This document shows positions 4,209 through 12,004 of a DNA stretch of 12,523 nt, one piece after another. The position numbers and the translations under genes are program-made. Within the stretch, counting starts at the first letter, position 1. Each line of letters begins with the position of its first letter. The notes beneath the pieces were generated by a model. That model was given only the letters and a program-made list of their open reading frames with translations. It searched no databases and was not told the origin of the DNA. Origin of the DNA: an uncultured bacterium (GTDB lineage Bacteria; Actinomycetota; Coriobacteriia; Coriobacteriales; Eggerthellaceae); assembly GCA_905215325.1 (NCBI GenBank), contig CAJMPP010000044.1:1-12523 (forward strand), written 5' to 3'.

Positions 4209-5621
4209 ATGCCCGTTGACGTTCCCTATAATCCCGATTTCGCTCCCGAGGTGCCTGACAGCTCCTCTATCCGCAAGATGGAGCCTCAAAACATCGAAGC
4301 CGAGAAATCGGTATTGGCGGCGTGCCTGCTCAACCAGGAGGCCATTGAGGATGTTGCCGCCAAACTCATTCCCGATAACTTCTATCGAGCCGCCCATCAG
4401 CGCATTTTCGAGGCCATGCTCGACCTCTACACGCGTCACATCCCGCTTGACCAGATTTCGGTTGCCGATAACCTGAAGGCATCGGGTCAGCTTGAGGCCG
4501 TTGGCGGCCAGGCGTACATCCTGGAGCTTGCCAGCAATTCGTTCGCCTTGGTCAATTGGCAGAATCACGTTGAGATCGTCAAGCGCACATCCATCCTGCG
4601 CGATTTGATCCGCGCATCCGGGGAGATCCGTTCGCTTGCCTACGATGCCCCCGACGACCTGGGCGTTGTCGTGGAGCAGGCGGAGAAAACGTTGTTCGCG
4701 GTCACGGAGAAGCGCGTTTCCAGCGCGTTCACGGGCATCGACACGTTGCTGGTCGACGCCTTCGAGGAACTGCAGGAGATGGCGGCGCAGGAGAACAAGA
4801 TATCGGGCGTCGCATCGGGCTTCAAGGACGTTGACGACCTGTTCCACGGCTTTCGCGGTGGCGACCTGGTCATCCTTGCAGCGCGTCCTGGTGTTGGCAA
4901 GACGGCCTTCGCGTTGAACCTCTGCACGAGCGCGGCGAAATTGGGCGCTACCGTGGCGTTCCTGTCGTTGGAAATGAGCGCCTCCCAGCTGGTGCAACGT
5001 GTTCTCGCATCCGAAGCGCGTGTGAGCCTGTCGAAGCTGCGCGCCGGCCAGGTGCAGGACGCGGACTGGGCGGCTATCATCGAGGCATCCAGCAACCTTT
5101 CCAAACTGAAAATCGAGTTCGACGACACGCCGGCTCTTTCCATTCTGGAATTACGCGCGAAGGCGCGCCGCGAACTGCGCGATGCTGAAAAGGGCCTGAT
5201 CATCGTCGACTACCTGCAGCTGATGCAGCCGCCGCAGGCGCGCCGTGACGGCAACCGCGCCGTCGAGGTCGCCGAGATCTCCCGTGGTTTGAAGGTGCTT
5301 GCCAAGGAAATGGACATGCCCGTCATCGCGCTGTCGCAGCTCTCCCGTGCCGTGGAGATGCGCGGTAAGAAGCGCCCGATGCTGTCCGACCTGCGTGAAT
5401 CCGGTGCTATCGAGCAGGACGCCGACATCGTCATGTTCATCGACCGAAGCATGGACGAGATGGAGGCGGAAAGCGAGGACCGTCCCGACCTGGGCACGGC
5501 GGAGCTGATCGTCGCCAAGCACCGCAACGGTCCTACGCGCGACATCACGCTTGCTTTCAACGCGGAATACACCCGCTTCATGGACTTCATCGACGATTCG
5601 CGCGTTCCCGACTATATGTAG
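4209..5621 (+). CDS. dnaB: Replicative DNA helicase DnaB
   Basis: A 470-residue hexameric helicase that unwinds the chromosome at the fork and contacts primase. The N-terminal domain (about 15-125) starts with the characteristic PQNIEAEKSVLAACL. A linker and the RecA-like domain follow (about 185-470). The Walker A is ARPGVGKT (225-232), and the Walker B is in GLIIVDYLQL with Asp334. SQLSRAVEMRGKKRPMLSDL and LRESGAIEQDADIVMFIDR are typical of DnaB and include the arginine-finger region. Length is normal and no intein interrupts the Walker A or the later motifs, common insertion points in this family. The gene follows the rplI terminator by about 350 bases, so it probably has its own promoter; TATGAT at 4175-4180 could be a -10 but has no clear -35. 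Confidence 0.97.
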   Translation: MPVDVPYNPDFAPEVPDSSSIRKMEPQNIEAEKSVLAACLLNQEAIEDVAAKLIPDNFYRAAHQRIFEAMLDLYTRHIPLDQISVADNLKASGQLEAVGGQAYILELASNSFALVNWQNHVEIVKRTSILRDLIRASGEIRSLAYDAPDDLGVVVEQAEKTLFAVTEKRVSSAFTGIDTLLVDAFEELQEMAAQENKISGVASGFKDVDDLFHGFRGGDLVILAARPGVGKTAFALNLCTSAAKLGATVAFLSLEMSASQLVQRVLASEARVSLSKLRAGQVQDADWAAIIEASSNLSKLKIEFDDTPALSILELRAKARRELRDAEKGLIIVDYLQLMQPPQARRDGNRAVEVAEISRGLKVLAKEMDMPVIALSQLSRAVEMRGKKRPMLSDLRESGAIEQDADIVMFIDRSMDEMEAESEDRPDLGTAELIVAKHRNGPTRDITLAFNAEYTRFMDFIDDSRVPDYM

Positions 5622-5656
5622 AACACGCAACGACGGGGCCGGGGTAAACTGAAGCT

Positions 5657-6943
5657 ATGACTGAGAGCCTGACATTCCTCCACACCGCCGATCTTCACCT
5701 TGGTGCGCCCTTCCGCGGCCTTGCCAAGGTGTCGCCTGCGTGGGCTGCCCGACTGGTGCAGGCCATTGCCGAAGCGTTCGATCGCGTCATAGACACGGCT
5801 GTTTCCCGCAAGGTCGACTTCGTGGTCATCTCGGGCGACGTGTTCGACGAGTCGCGCGCATCGTACGGAGACTACCTGCGGTTTTTCGAAGGGATGCGCA
5901 CGCTGGGGAAAGCGGGCATCCCGGTATACCTGATCACGGGCAACCACGACCCCTACACCTCTTGGCAGCAAAGCGCGTTCTCCTTGCCGGAGAACGCCCA
6001 CATGCTGCCGGCGGATAAGCCGGGTTTCGAGCTGTTCAGGCGCAACGGAAAGCCGCTTTGCATCATCGGCGGCCGCGGATACTACAACCAATCATGGCCC
6101 ATAGACGAATGCATCGCCGATGGTATCACGCGGACCGCCGCGCTGTCGGCCCTTCAGCGGCGCGAGCCAGACGTCGCGCAGGCGCCCTTCGCTATCGGTC
6201 TGCTGCATACAGGGCTGAATCTCGATCCCGTCAAGGCGCCGGTCAACCCCTCGGTGCTGCTTTCCGCCGGCATGGACTACTGGGCATGCGGGCATATCCA
6301 CATGCGCTATATCCATCCTAGCGAGAACGGTCCGCGCATCGCGTTCTCCGGGTGCATCCAAGGGCGCGATATCAAGGAAACGGGCCCGCGCGGAGCGCAG
6401 CTGGTCACGCTTTCCGAAGGCGCGGTCCCCCAGCTTGAATTCATCCCCACGGCAAGCGTGGTATGGCAGCGCCTGCGCATCGACGTGTCCGACTGCACCA
6501 CGTTGCCCGAGATCAGCGACCTGATCATGCGGGAGCTGTTCCGCGCGAACGGCAAGGCGCATTGCGAGGAGATGATCTCGCGCATCGCGCTGACGGGCAC
6601 AACTGCGCTTCACGAGGTGCTTTCCCGCCCTGACGTGCTCGAAGATCTGCGCAAGCACGTGAACGATTCGTATGCATCGTTCTTCTGCGACACCATGGTC
6701 GACGAAACGCAGGAGCCGCGCGATAAACAGGCCCTGCGCGATGAAGGGCTGTTCCCGGCGGTGTTTTTGCGCGTGGCCGAAACGCAGCGGTCCCTTCCCG
6801 AAGAGCAGATAGCCTTCCTGCAGCAGGAGTTCCTCGATAGGGGGCTGCAGATGCCGTCGAGCTGTGCCGGCAAGGTTGGGAAGCTGTCGGAGCAGGCCGA
6901 AGACCTGGTGCTCGATATGTTGTCGCAGGGGGAAGAGCGCTAG
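5657..6943 (+). CDS. SbcD/YhaO-like metallophosphoesterase, DNA repair nuclease
   Basis: A 428-residue protein of the Mre11/SbcD nuclease superfamily, closest in layout to YhaO-type proteins. All phosphoesterase motifs are visible: DLHLG with Asp12 and His14, GDVFDE with Asp61, GNHD at 95-98, LLHTG with His184, and GHIH at 212-215. These residues bind two metal ions for phosphodiester cleavage. The C-terminal part (about 275-428) is an Mre11-like capping and partner-binding region and is less conserved. The start at 5657 has only a weak ribosome site, 35 bases after the dnaB stop, so coupling to dnaB is possible. Its stop codon overlaps the GTG start of the Rad50-like partner by one base, indicating that the two act as one nuclease complex. 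The exact substrate is unknown. Confidence 0.9.
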   Translation: MTESLTFLHTADLHLGAPFRGLAKVSPAWAARLVQAIAEAFDRVIDTAVSRKVDFVVISGDVFDESRASYGDYLRFFEGMRTLGKAGIPVYLITGNHDPYTSWQQSAFSLPENAHMLPADKPGFELFRRNGKPLCIIGGRGYYNQSWPIDECIADGITRTAALSALQRREPDVAQAPFAIGLLHTGLNLDPVKAPVNPSVLLSAGMDYWACGHIHMRYIHPSENGPRIAFSGCIQGRDIKETGPRGAQLVTLSEGAVPQLEFIPTASVVWQRLRIDVSDCTTLPEISDLIMRELFRANGKAHCEEMISRIALTGTTALHEVLSRPDVLEDLRKHVNDSYASFFCDTMVDETQEPRDKQALRDEGLFPAVFLRVAETQRSLPEEQIAFLQQEFLDRGLQMPSSCAGKVGKLSEQAEDLVLDMLSQGEER

Positions 6944-9120
6944 TGGGCAAGTATCTGGAACATATCAAGATGGACGCGTTCGGTGCGTTCTCCAACCGCC
7001 TGATCGGGCCGTTCGGGCCGGGCATGAACGTGGTGTTCGGTCGCAATGAGGCTGGCAAGACCACGTTCGCCCAGTTCGTCGGCGGTGTGCTGTTCGGTTG
7101 GGAAGAGGCCCGCGGCCAGCGCAACACCTACAAGCCCGACAACGCGGAGCGTGCGGGAACGCTGTTCTTCGCCAACGAGGACGGGTCGGAGGCCTCGCAG
7201 GCCTCGCGCATCCGCAACGCCGACGGCCTGCAGGGCGACACATCGGTCGCCGACGACATCGACCGCGAAACGTACCGTACCATGTTCAGCCTGACCAGCG
7301 ACGAGCTGCGTCAGCTGCGCAACACCACCGACGTGACGGCCAAGCTGCTCACGGCAGGCTCCGGAACGGGGGCTTCCCCGGCGCATGCGCTGACCGCGTT
7401 GCAAGAGCGCCTGGCGCAGTTCACCTCAAGGGCCGCGGCGTCCGAGAAATCGCTGGTGAAGCTCGAGTCGGAGCAGGATGAGCTGCGTCGTCGCATCGCC
7501 GCCGAATCCGACCGCGTGGAACGCCTGAAGCGCGAGGATCGCGAGTTCGCCGAGCTGAAGCCGCAACGCGATGAGCTGCTGGCGAAGATCGGCGACCTGA
7601 ACACCGCCATCGAGACGCTGAAGGCGAACCGCAAAACGCTGGAGAAGACCGAGGCGGACGAGGTCGAGCTGCAGGAGAAGATCGCCGATCTGCGTGCTCA
7701 GGAGGAGAGCCTGCGCTGCGAGCATAGGCTGGCGCAGCGCGAGCATCCCGAAGAGCTGGCGGGCATCACGGCTACCGAGGAACGTCACCTGCGCGACCGC
7801 ATCGAGGCGCTCGCCGTCCAGGAGGCGAAGACGGAGCACGCCGTCGACCTGGCGCGCGACAACTACGCAACTTCCAGGGCGGCCTACGAGGCGATGCTCG
7901 AGACCCAAGACGAGCAGAGCGATGCCATTCGCGCACGCCGCCAGCAGCGCGTGCAGATCGGCCTTTCCGTGGCGCTGCCCGTGGCCTTCATGTTCGCGGG
8001 TATCCCGCTGTTCATGCACGGCCGCGAGATAACCAGCCTATCGTTCACCGCGCTGGGATTTTTCCTGGTGCTGGTGGCGGTTGTGCTCGCCGCGGCCTCG
8101 CTGATCATGCTGTTCAAGCCGGGCAGGAAGGGCGACGAGCGCTCCCAGCGTGTTCAGGACCGCCACTGGGTCATGCTGCAGGATAAGAAGAAGCTGGAAG
8201 CGTGCCTTGCCGAGCAGGAACATCGGCGCCAAGCCGTACAGGCCGAGCTTGCTGCCATGGGGCTTTCCGAAGCGGAAGACTCCTTGCGCCACGCTTGTGC
8301 GCTGCTCGACGAGGCGAAGGACGTCCGCGCGGAGAACGCCCTGTACATGCAACGAAAGCAGGCGCTCGTGTCGCGCCGTACGGCGTTGGAGGAGTCGCTT
8401 GAGAAGGCCCGCGAAACGCGCGAGGGCCTGTACGCGGAGATCGGCATGCGCCGCGAACGCGGCACCCTCGAGGCTGTGGACGCCTTCATCGCGCGCAAGA
8501 CGCGCCAGCGCGAGGGCCTGATGGAGACGAGCGAGCACCTGAACCGCCGCTACGGCGAGCTTCGGCAGCTGCTTTCCCAGGCGAAGGGCGAACGCAGCTT
8601 CGATGAGCTGAAGCTTGAGGCCCAACAGCTCAAAACGCGCCGCGACGAGGCGGCCATGGAGTTCGCGAAGCTGCTGTTGGCACGCCATATGCTCGAGGCG
8701 GCCATAGCGTCGTGGGAGAGCAAAAGCCAGCCCGAGGTGTACGCCCGTGCAAGCGAGCTGCTCAGCCTGATGACCGACGGTAAATGGGCGAAGGTGTCCA
8801 TGAGCGCCGACGGCCGCCTTCTGGTGACCGATGCGCTGCGCACCGTGCGCGAGCCCGTGCATCTATCGTTGGGCACGTGCCAGCAGCTGTACCTGGCGCT
8901 GCGCATCGCGCTGCTCGTTACCGCCGACAACGTGGGACGTGCCGTTCCCATCATCGCGGACGACATCCTGGTGAACTTCGACTCCCAGCGCCGCGCGGGT
9001 GCGGCGAAGGCGTTGGCCCAGCTGGCGCGCCATCGCCAGGTCATTTTGCTGACCTGCCATGAAGAAATCGTTGAAACCATGCGCGTGGCCGATCCGGGCC
9101 TTACCGAAGTGGTTCTGTAG
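6943..9120 (+). CDS. SbcC/YhaN-like Rad50-type ATPase with central membrane hairpin
   Basis: A 725-residue SMC/Rad50-like ATPase, partner of the upstream nuclease. The N-lobe has DAFGAFSNR and a Walker A GRNEAGKTT (about 31-40). A coiled coil (about 150-335) is followed by two hydrophobic segments (about 338-358 and 366-390), predicted membrane helices. A second coiled coil runs to about 610. The C-lobe has the signature-like SLGTCQQLYLALRIALL, a Walker B PIIADDILVNF and the switch region LLTCHEE. It is shorter than typical SbcC (over 1000) or Bacillus YhaN (over 900). No CxxC zinc hook is present; the membrane hairpin occupies that apex position. Start is GTG overlapping the sbcD-like stop, with a GGGGGAAGAG ribosome site. 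The complex is likely held at the membrane, which is inference. Confidence 0.88.
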   Translation: MGKYLEHIKMDAFGAFSNRLIGPFGPGMNVVFGRNEAGKTTFAQFVGGVLFGWEEARGQRNTYKPDNAERAGTLFFANEDGSEASQASRIRNADGLQGDTSVADDIDRETYRTMFSLTSDELRQLRNTTDVTAKLLTAGSGTGASPAHALTALQERLAQFTSRAAASEKSLVKLESEQDELRRRIAAESDRVERLKREDREFAELKPQRDELLAKIGDLNTAIETLKANRKTLEKTEADEVELQEKIADLRAQEESLRCEHRLAQREHPEELAGITATEERHLRDRIEALAVQEAKTEHAVDLARDNYATSRAAYEAMLETQDEQSDAIRARRQQRVQIGLSVALPVAFMFAGIPLFMHGREITSLSFTALGFFLVLVAVVLAAASLIMLFKPGRKGDERSQRVQDRHWVMLQDKKKLEACLAEQEHRRQAVQAELAAMGLSEAEDSLRHACALLDEAKDVRAENALYMQRKQALVSRRTALEESLEKARETREGLYAEIGMRRERGTLEAVDAFIARKTRQREGLMETSEHLNRRYGELRQLLSQAKGERSFDELKLEAQQLKTRRDEAAMEFAKLLLARHMLEAAIASWESKSQPEVYARASELLSLMTDGKWAKVSMSADGRLLVTDALRTVREPVHLSLGTCQQLYLALRIALLVTADNVGRAVPIIADDILVNFDSQRRAGAAKALAQLARHRQVILLTCHEEIVETMRVADPGLTEVVL

Positions 9121-9149
9121 TACACTGTGAGGGTTGCGACACTGTTATC

Positions 9150-9156
9150 GAAAGGA
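9150..9156 (+). promoter_or_regulatory. Shine-Dalgarno site fixing the purA start
   Basis: GAAAGGA lies nine bases before the ATG at 9166. An upstream in-frame GTG at 9127 would add 13 residues not found in this family and has no site. Confidence 0.75.
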
Positions 9157-9165
9157 TGCGCACAC

Positions 9166-10476
9166 ATGCCCAGCACCGTTCTGGTTGGCGCCCAATGGGG
9201 CGACGAAGGCAAAGGCAAGATCACCGATCTCATTGCTAGCGAATACGATTACGTCGTCCGTTATCAGGGCGGCAACAACGCAGGCCATACCGTTATCCAC
9301 GGCGACAAGAAGCTGGCGCTTCACCTGATGCCCTCCGGCGTCATGTACGAGAACGCCGTCCCCGTCATCGGCAACGGCGTGGTGGTGGATCCCGGCGTGC
9401 TGGTCAAGGAAATGGCCATGCTCGAGGCCGAGGGCATCTCCTGCAAGAACCTCAAGATCAGCTGTGACGCGCATGTCATCATGCCGTACCACAAAGATCT
9501 CGACGGTGCCGACGAGAAGAGCCTGGGCGATCATAAGATCGGCACCACCAAGCGCGGCATCGGCCCGTGCTACCAGGACAAGGTTGCCCGCAAGGGCATT
9601 CGTATCCAGGACCTCATGGATGAGAAGATCTTTCGCCTGAAGGTCGAGACGGCGCTTATCCAGAAGAACGCCATCCTGGAGAAGATCTACGGCTTGCACA
9701 CCTACACGGTCGAGGAGATCTGCGAGGAGTACCTGCCGTACGCCCGCATCCTCAAGCCGTACATGGCAGAGACCAGCCAAATGTTGAACAACGCCGTGCG
9801 CGAGGGCAAGTCCATCCTGTTCGAGGGCGCGCAGGGCACGCTGCTCGACATCGACCATGGCACGTATCCCTACGTCACGTCATCTTCCTGCTGTGCCGGC
9901 GGCGCTGCTACCGGTTCGGGTGTGGGCCCGGTCAACATCGACCGCGTGCTGGGTATCCAGAAGGCCTACATCACCCGCGTCGGCGGCGGTCCTTTCCCCA
10001 CTGAGCTGACGTACGCCGAAGACGGGGGCGAAGGTCTTGAGGCCGAGGAAGGCGAGACGCTGTGCCAGGTCGGCCATGAGTACGGCGTGACCACGGGCCG
10101 CAAGCGCCGTTGCGGCTGGTTCGACGCCGTCATCGCGCGCTACGCTGCCGATGTCAACGGCCTGACCGACGTGGCCCTGACCAAGCTCGACGTGCTTTCC
10201 GCCTTCGACACCATCAAGGTGTGCGTGGCTTACGAGTGCAACGGCGAGCGTTACGATTACTTCCCCATGCAGCAAAGCGTGCTGTTCCACGCCAAGCCCG
10301 TGTACGAGGAGCTGCCCGGCTGGAAGGGCGAGGACATCACCTCCTGCCGCACGTTCGACGAGCTGCCGGAGAACGCCAAGAGCTACGTGGAGTATCTCGA
10401 GAAGAAGGTGGGCGTGCCCATCAGCATCGTGGCCGTCGGCCCCGATCGCGACCAGACCATCATGCGTGGCTGGTAA
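9166..10476 (+). CDS. purA: Adenylosuccinate synthetase
   Basis: A 436-residue enzyme of normal length. It joins IMP and aspartate with GTP to form adenylosuccinate, the first committed step to AMP. The N-terminal GTP loop is WGDEGKGK (11-18) with catalytic Asp13. NAGHTV carries catalytic His41, matching the family numbering. GTTKRGIGPCYQDK (IMP binding), GAQGTLLDIDHGTYPYVTSS and the TTGRKRRCGWFD region (aspartate/IMP binding) follow. The start at 9166 gives the usual MPSTVLVGAQWG beginning. It lies 45 bases after the ATPase stop with no terminator between, so read-through is possible. TACACT at 9121-9126 resembles a -10 but lacks a good -35. It is followed by purD, another purine gene, in the same direction. 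Confidence 0.97.
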   Translation: MPSTVLVGAQWGDEGKGKITDLIASEYDYVVRYQGGNNAGHTVIHGDKKLALHLMPSGVMYENAVPVIGNGVVVDPGVLVKEMAMLEAEGISCKNLKISCDAHVIMPYHKDLDGADEKSLGDHKIGTTKRGIGPCYQDKVARKGIRIQDLMDEKIFRLKVETALIQKNAILEKIYGLHTYTVEEICEEYLPYARILKPYMAETSQMLNNAVREGKSILFEGAQGTLLDIDHGTYPYVTSSSCCAGGAATGSGVGPVNIDRVLGIQKAYITRVGGGPFPTELTYAEDGGEGLEAEEGETLCQVGHEYGVTTGRKRRCGWFDAVIARYAADVNGLTDVALTKLDVLSAFDTIKVCVAYECNGERYDYFPMQQSVLFHAKPVYEELPGWKGEDITSCRTFDELPENAKSYVEYLEKKVGVPISIVAVGPDRDQTIMRGW

Positions 10477-10526
10477 GGAGCCGATAGCTTGATGGGCTGC
10501 TGTCACTGAATAGCGAAGCGAATCCC

Positions 10527-10558
10527 GTGCGGGGCTGCATGAATCTGCGGTCCCGCAC
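10527..10558 (+). promoter_or_regulatory. 13-bp hairpin between purA and purD
   Basis: GTGCGGGGCTGCA (10527-10539) pairs fully with TGCGGTCCCGCAC (10546-10558), counting two G-U pairs, around the loop TGAATC. Pairing by G-U shows it is favoured as RNA rather than as a DNA palindrome. No T run follows. It lies 40 bases before the purD start and could be a leader structure, a processing site or a weak terminator of purA. Confidence 0.5.
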
Positions 10559-10584
10559 ACGCATATTATCCGAGAGCTGGAAAT

Positions 10585-10590
10585 GGAGGG
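10585..10590 (+). promoter_or_regulatory. Shine-Dalgarno site fixing the purD start
   Basis: GGAGGG lies eight bases before the ATG at 10599. In-frame upstream starts (10527 GTG, 10539 ATG) fall in the hairpin and lack a site. Confidence 0.75.
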
Positions 10591-10598
10591 TTAGTTAC

Positions 10599-11891
10599 AT
10601 GAACATCTTGGTTTTGGGCGGCGGCGGCCGTGAGCACGCCATTGCGTGGGCCTTGGCGAAATCCCCCCGTACCGACAACCTGTACGCGGCCCCGGGCAAC
10701 GGCGGGACGGACTCCGTCGCGCAGAACGTGGCGGGCCTGAACGCTGAGGACGGCCAGGCCGTTCTGGAGTTCGTGAAGGGCAATGCCATCGACCTGGTGG
10801 TCATCGGCCCGGAAGCGCCATTGGTGGCGGGCGTGGCCGACGTGCTGCGCGAAGCCGGCGTGGCGGTCTTCGGCCCCGATGCGCAGGGTGCGCAGCTCGA
10901 GGGCAGCAAGACGTACAGCAAGGAGTTCATGCAGGCCAACGGCATCCCCACGGCTCGCTATGGCAGCTTCACCGAGCTGGAGCCGGCGCTTGAGTACGTG
11001 CACGAGCTGGGCGCCCCCGTTGTCGTGAAGGCCGATGGCCTGGCCGCGGGCAAGGGCGTCGTGGTCGCGGACACCATCGAGGTGGCGGAGAACGCCGTGC
11101 GCAGCTGCTTCGACGGCGCGTTCGGCTCCGCGGGCTCCAAAGTGCTCGTGGAGGAGTGCCTGACCGGTCCGGAGTGCTCGCTGCTCGCGTTCGTTTCCGG
11201 CGGCAAGGCGCATTGCATGGCAACCGCCCAGGACCACAAGCGCGCCTTCGATGGCGACCGCGGCCCGAACACGGGCGGCATGGGCGTGTACTCCCCGGTG
11301 CCCATCGTCACCGATGAGGAGCTGGCCGACATGACGCACATGATGAAGGTCGCCGCGGCCGCAACGGTGCGCGAGCCCTTCAAAAACGATTACCGCGGCG
11401 TGCTCTACGGCGGCTTCATGCTGACGCCCGAGGGGCCGAAGGTGCTGGAGTACAACGCCCGTTTCGGCGACCCCGAGACGCAGGTCGTGCTGCCGCGCCT
11501 GAAGACCGACCTGGTCGACGTCATGATGGCCGTGGCAGAGGGCCGTCCCGACGACATCGAGCTCGAGTGGGACGATCAGTGGGCCGTGTGCGTGGTGCTG
11601 GCTTCTGCCGGTTACCCGGGCAAGTACGAGAAGGGCAAGGTCATCCTGGGCGTTGAGGATGCCGAGGCCATGGATGGCGTGACGGTGTTCCATGCCGGCA
11701 CCGCTCGCAATGCCGATGACGAGCTCGTCACCGCCGGCGGCCGTGTGCTGAACGTGGTTGCGCTGGGCAAGACGTTCGACGACGCCCGCGAGAAGGCCTA
11801 CGAGGCCTGCGCCGTCATCAACTTCGAGGGCAAGCAGCTGCGCTCCGACATCGGCGCGAAGGCCGCAGCAGGCCGCGGAGCCTGGGCGTAA
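10599..11891 (+). CDS. purD: Phosphoribosylamine-glycine ligase (GAR synthetase)
   Basis: A 430-residue ATP-grasp enzyme that couples phosphoribosylamine to glycine, the second step of de novo purine synthesis. The N-terminal domain begins MNILVLGGGGREHAIAWAL, the family signature. The ATP-grasp core (about 100-320) carries VVKADGLAAGKGVVVA, the NTGGMGVYSP motif and EYNARFGDPETQ, which supplies metal-binding residues. The C-terminal domain (about 330-430) is complete. It is a monofunctional PurD, not fused to AIRS or GART domains. The gap of 122 bases after purA contains a hairpin and no clear terminator, so a purA-purD transcript is possible. A hairpin terminator follows the stop. Confidence 0.97.
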   Translation: MNILVLGGGGREHAIAWALAKSPRTDNLYAAPGNGGTDSVAQNVAGLNAEDGQAVLEFVKGNAIDLVVIGPEAPLVAGVADVLREAGVAVFGPDAQGAQLEGSKTYSKEFMQANGIPTARYGSFTELEPALEYVHELGAPVVVKADGLAAGKGVVVADTIEVAENAVRSCFDGAFGSAGSKVLVEECLTGPECSLLAFVSGGKAHCMATAQDHKRAFDGDRGPNTGGMGVYSPVPIVTDEELADMTHMMKVAAAATVREPFKNDYRGVLYGGFMLTPEGPKVLEYNARFGDPETQVVLPRLKTDLVDVMMAVAEGRPDDIELEWDDQWAVCVVLASAGYPGKYEKGKVILGVEDAEAMDGVTVFHAGTARNADDELVTAGGRVLNVVALGKTFDDAREKAYEACAVINFEGKQLRSDIGAKAAAGRGAWA

Positions 11892-11946
11892 AGCCTCGCC
11901 TTTCGTGCACCGGGAGCGAAGCTTTCGTCGAGATTATATGAGACTG

Positions 11947-11975
11947 AAACGGTAGGATATAATTCCTACCGTTTT
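11947..11975. terminator. Perfect 11-bp inverted repeat: purD terminator, possibly overlapping a promoter
   Basis: AAACGGTAGGA (11947-11957) and TCCTACCGTTT (11964-11974) are exact reverse complements with a six-base loop, followed by one more T (TTTT at 11972-11975). It fits a Rho-independent terminator for purD. The loop itself reads TATAAT (11958-11963), the perfect sigma-70 -10 hexamer, 42 bases before the next start codon. No good -35 is visible 16-18 bases upstream. It could therefore be an operator laid over the -10 of the radical SAM gene. Confidence 0.7.
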
Positions 11976-12004
11976 CACTAGGACGAGAAAAGGAGCGCGC
12001 GTAC

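Noticed and set aside
3866..4997. - strand frames upstream of and opposite dnaB
   Set aside because: No ribosome site or family match; the longer one is mostly the reverse of dnaB.
4209..5621. Intein in DnaB
   Set aside because: Walker A and downstream motifs are continuous and the length is normal.
6943..9120. Zinc hook of Rad50/SbcC
   Set aside because: No CxxC is present anywhere in the coiled coil; the single cysteines are far apart.
10477..10598. Purine riboswitch before purD
   Set aside because: The conserved core and three-way junction of purine riboswitches are not present; only a single hairpin is seen.
10566..11693. 375-codon - strand frame opposite purD
   Set aside because: Mirror of the purD coding strand with low-complexity His/Ala/Leu content.
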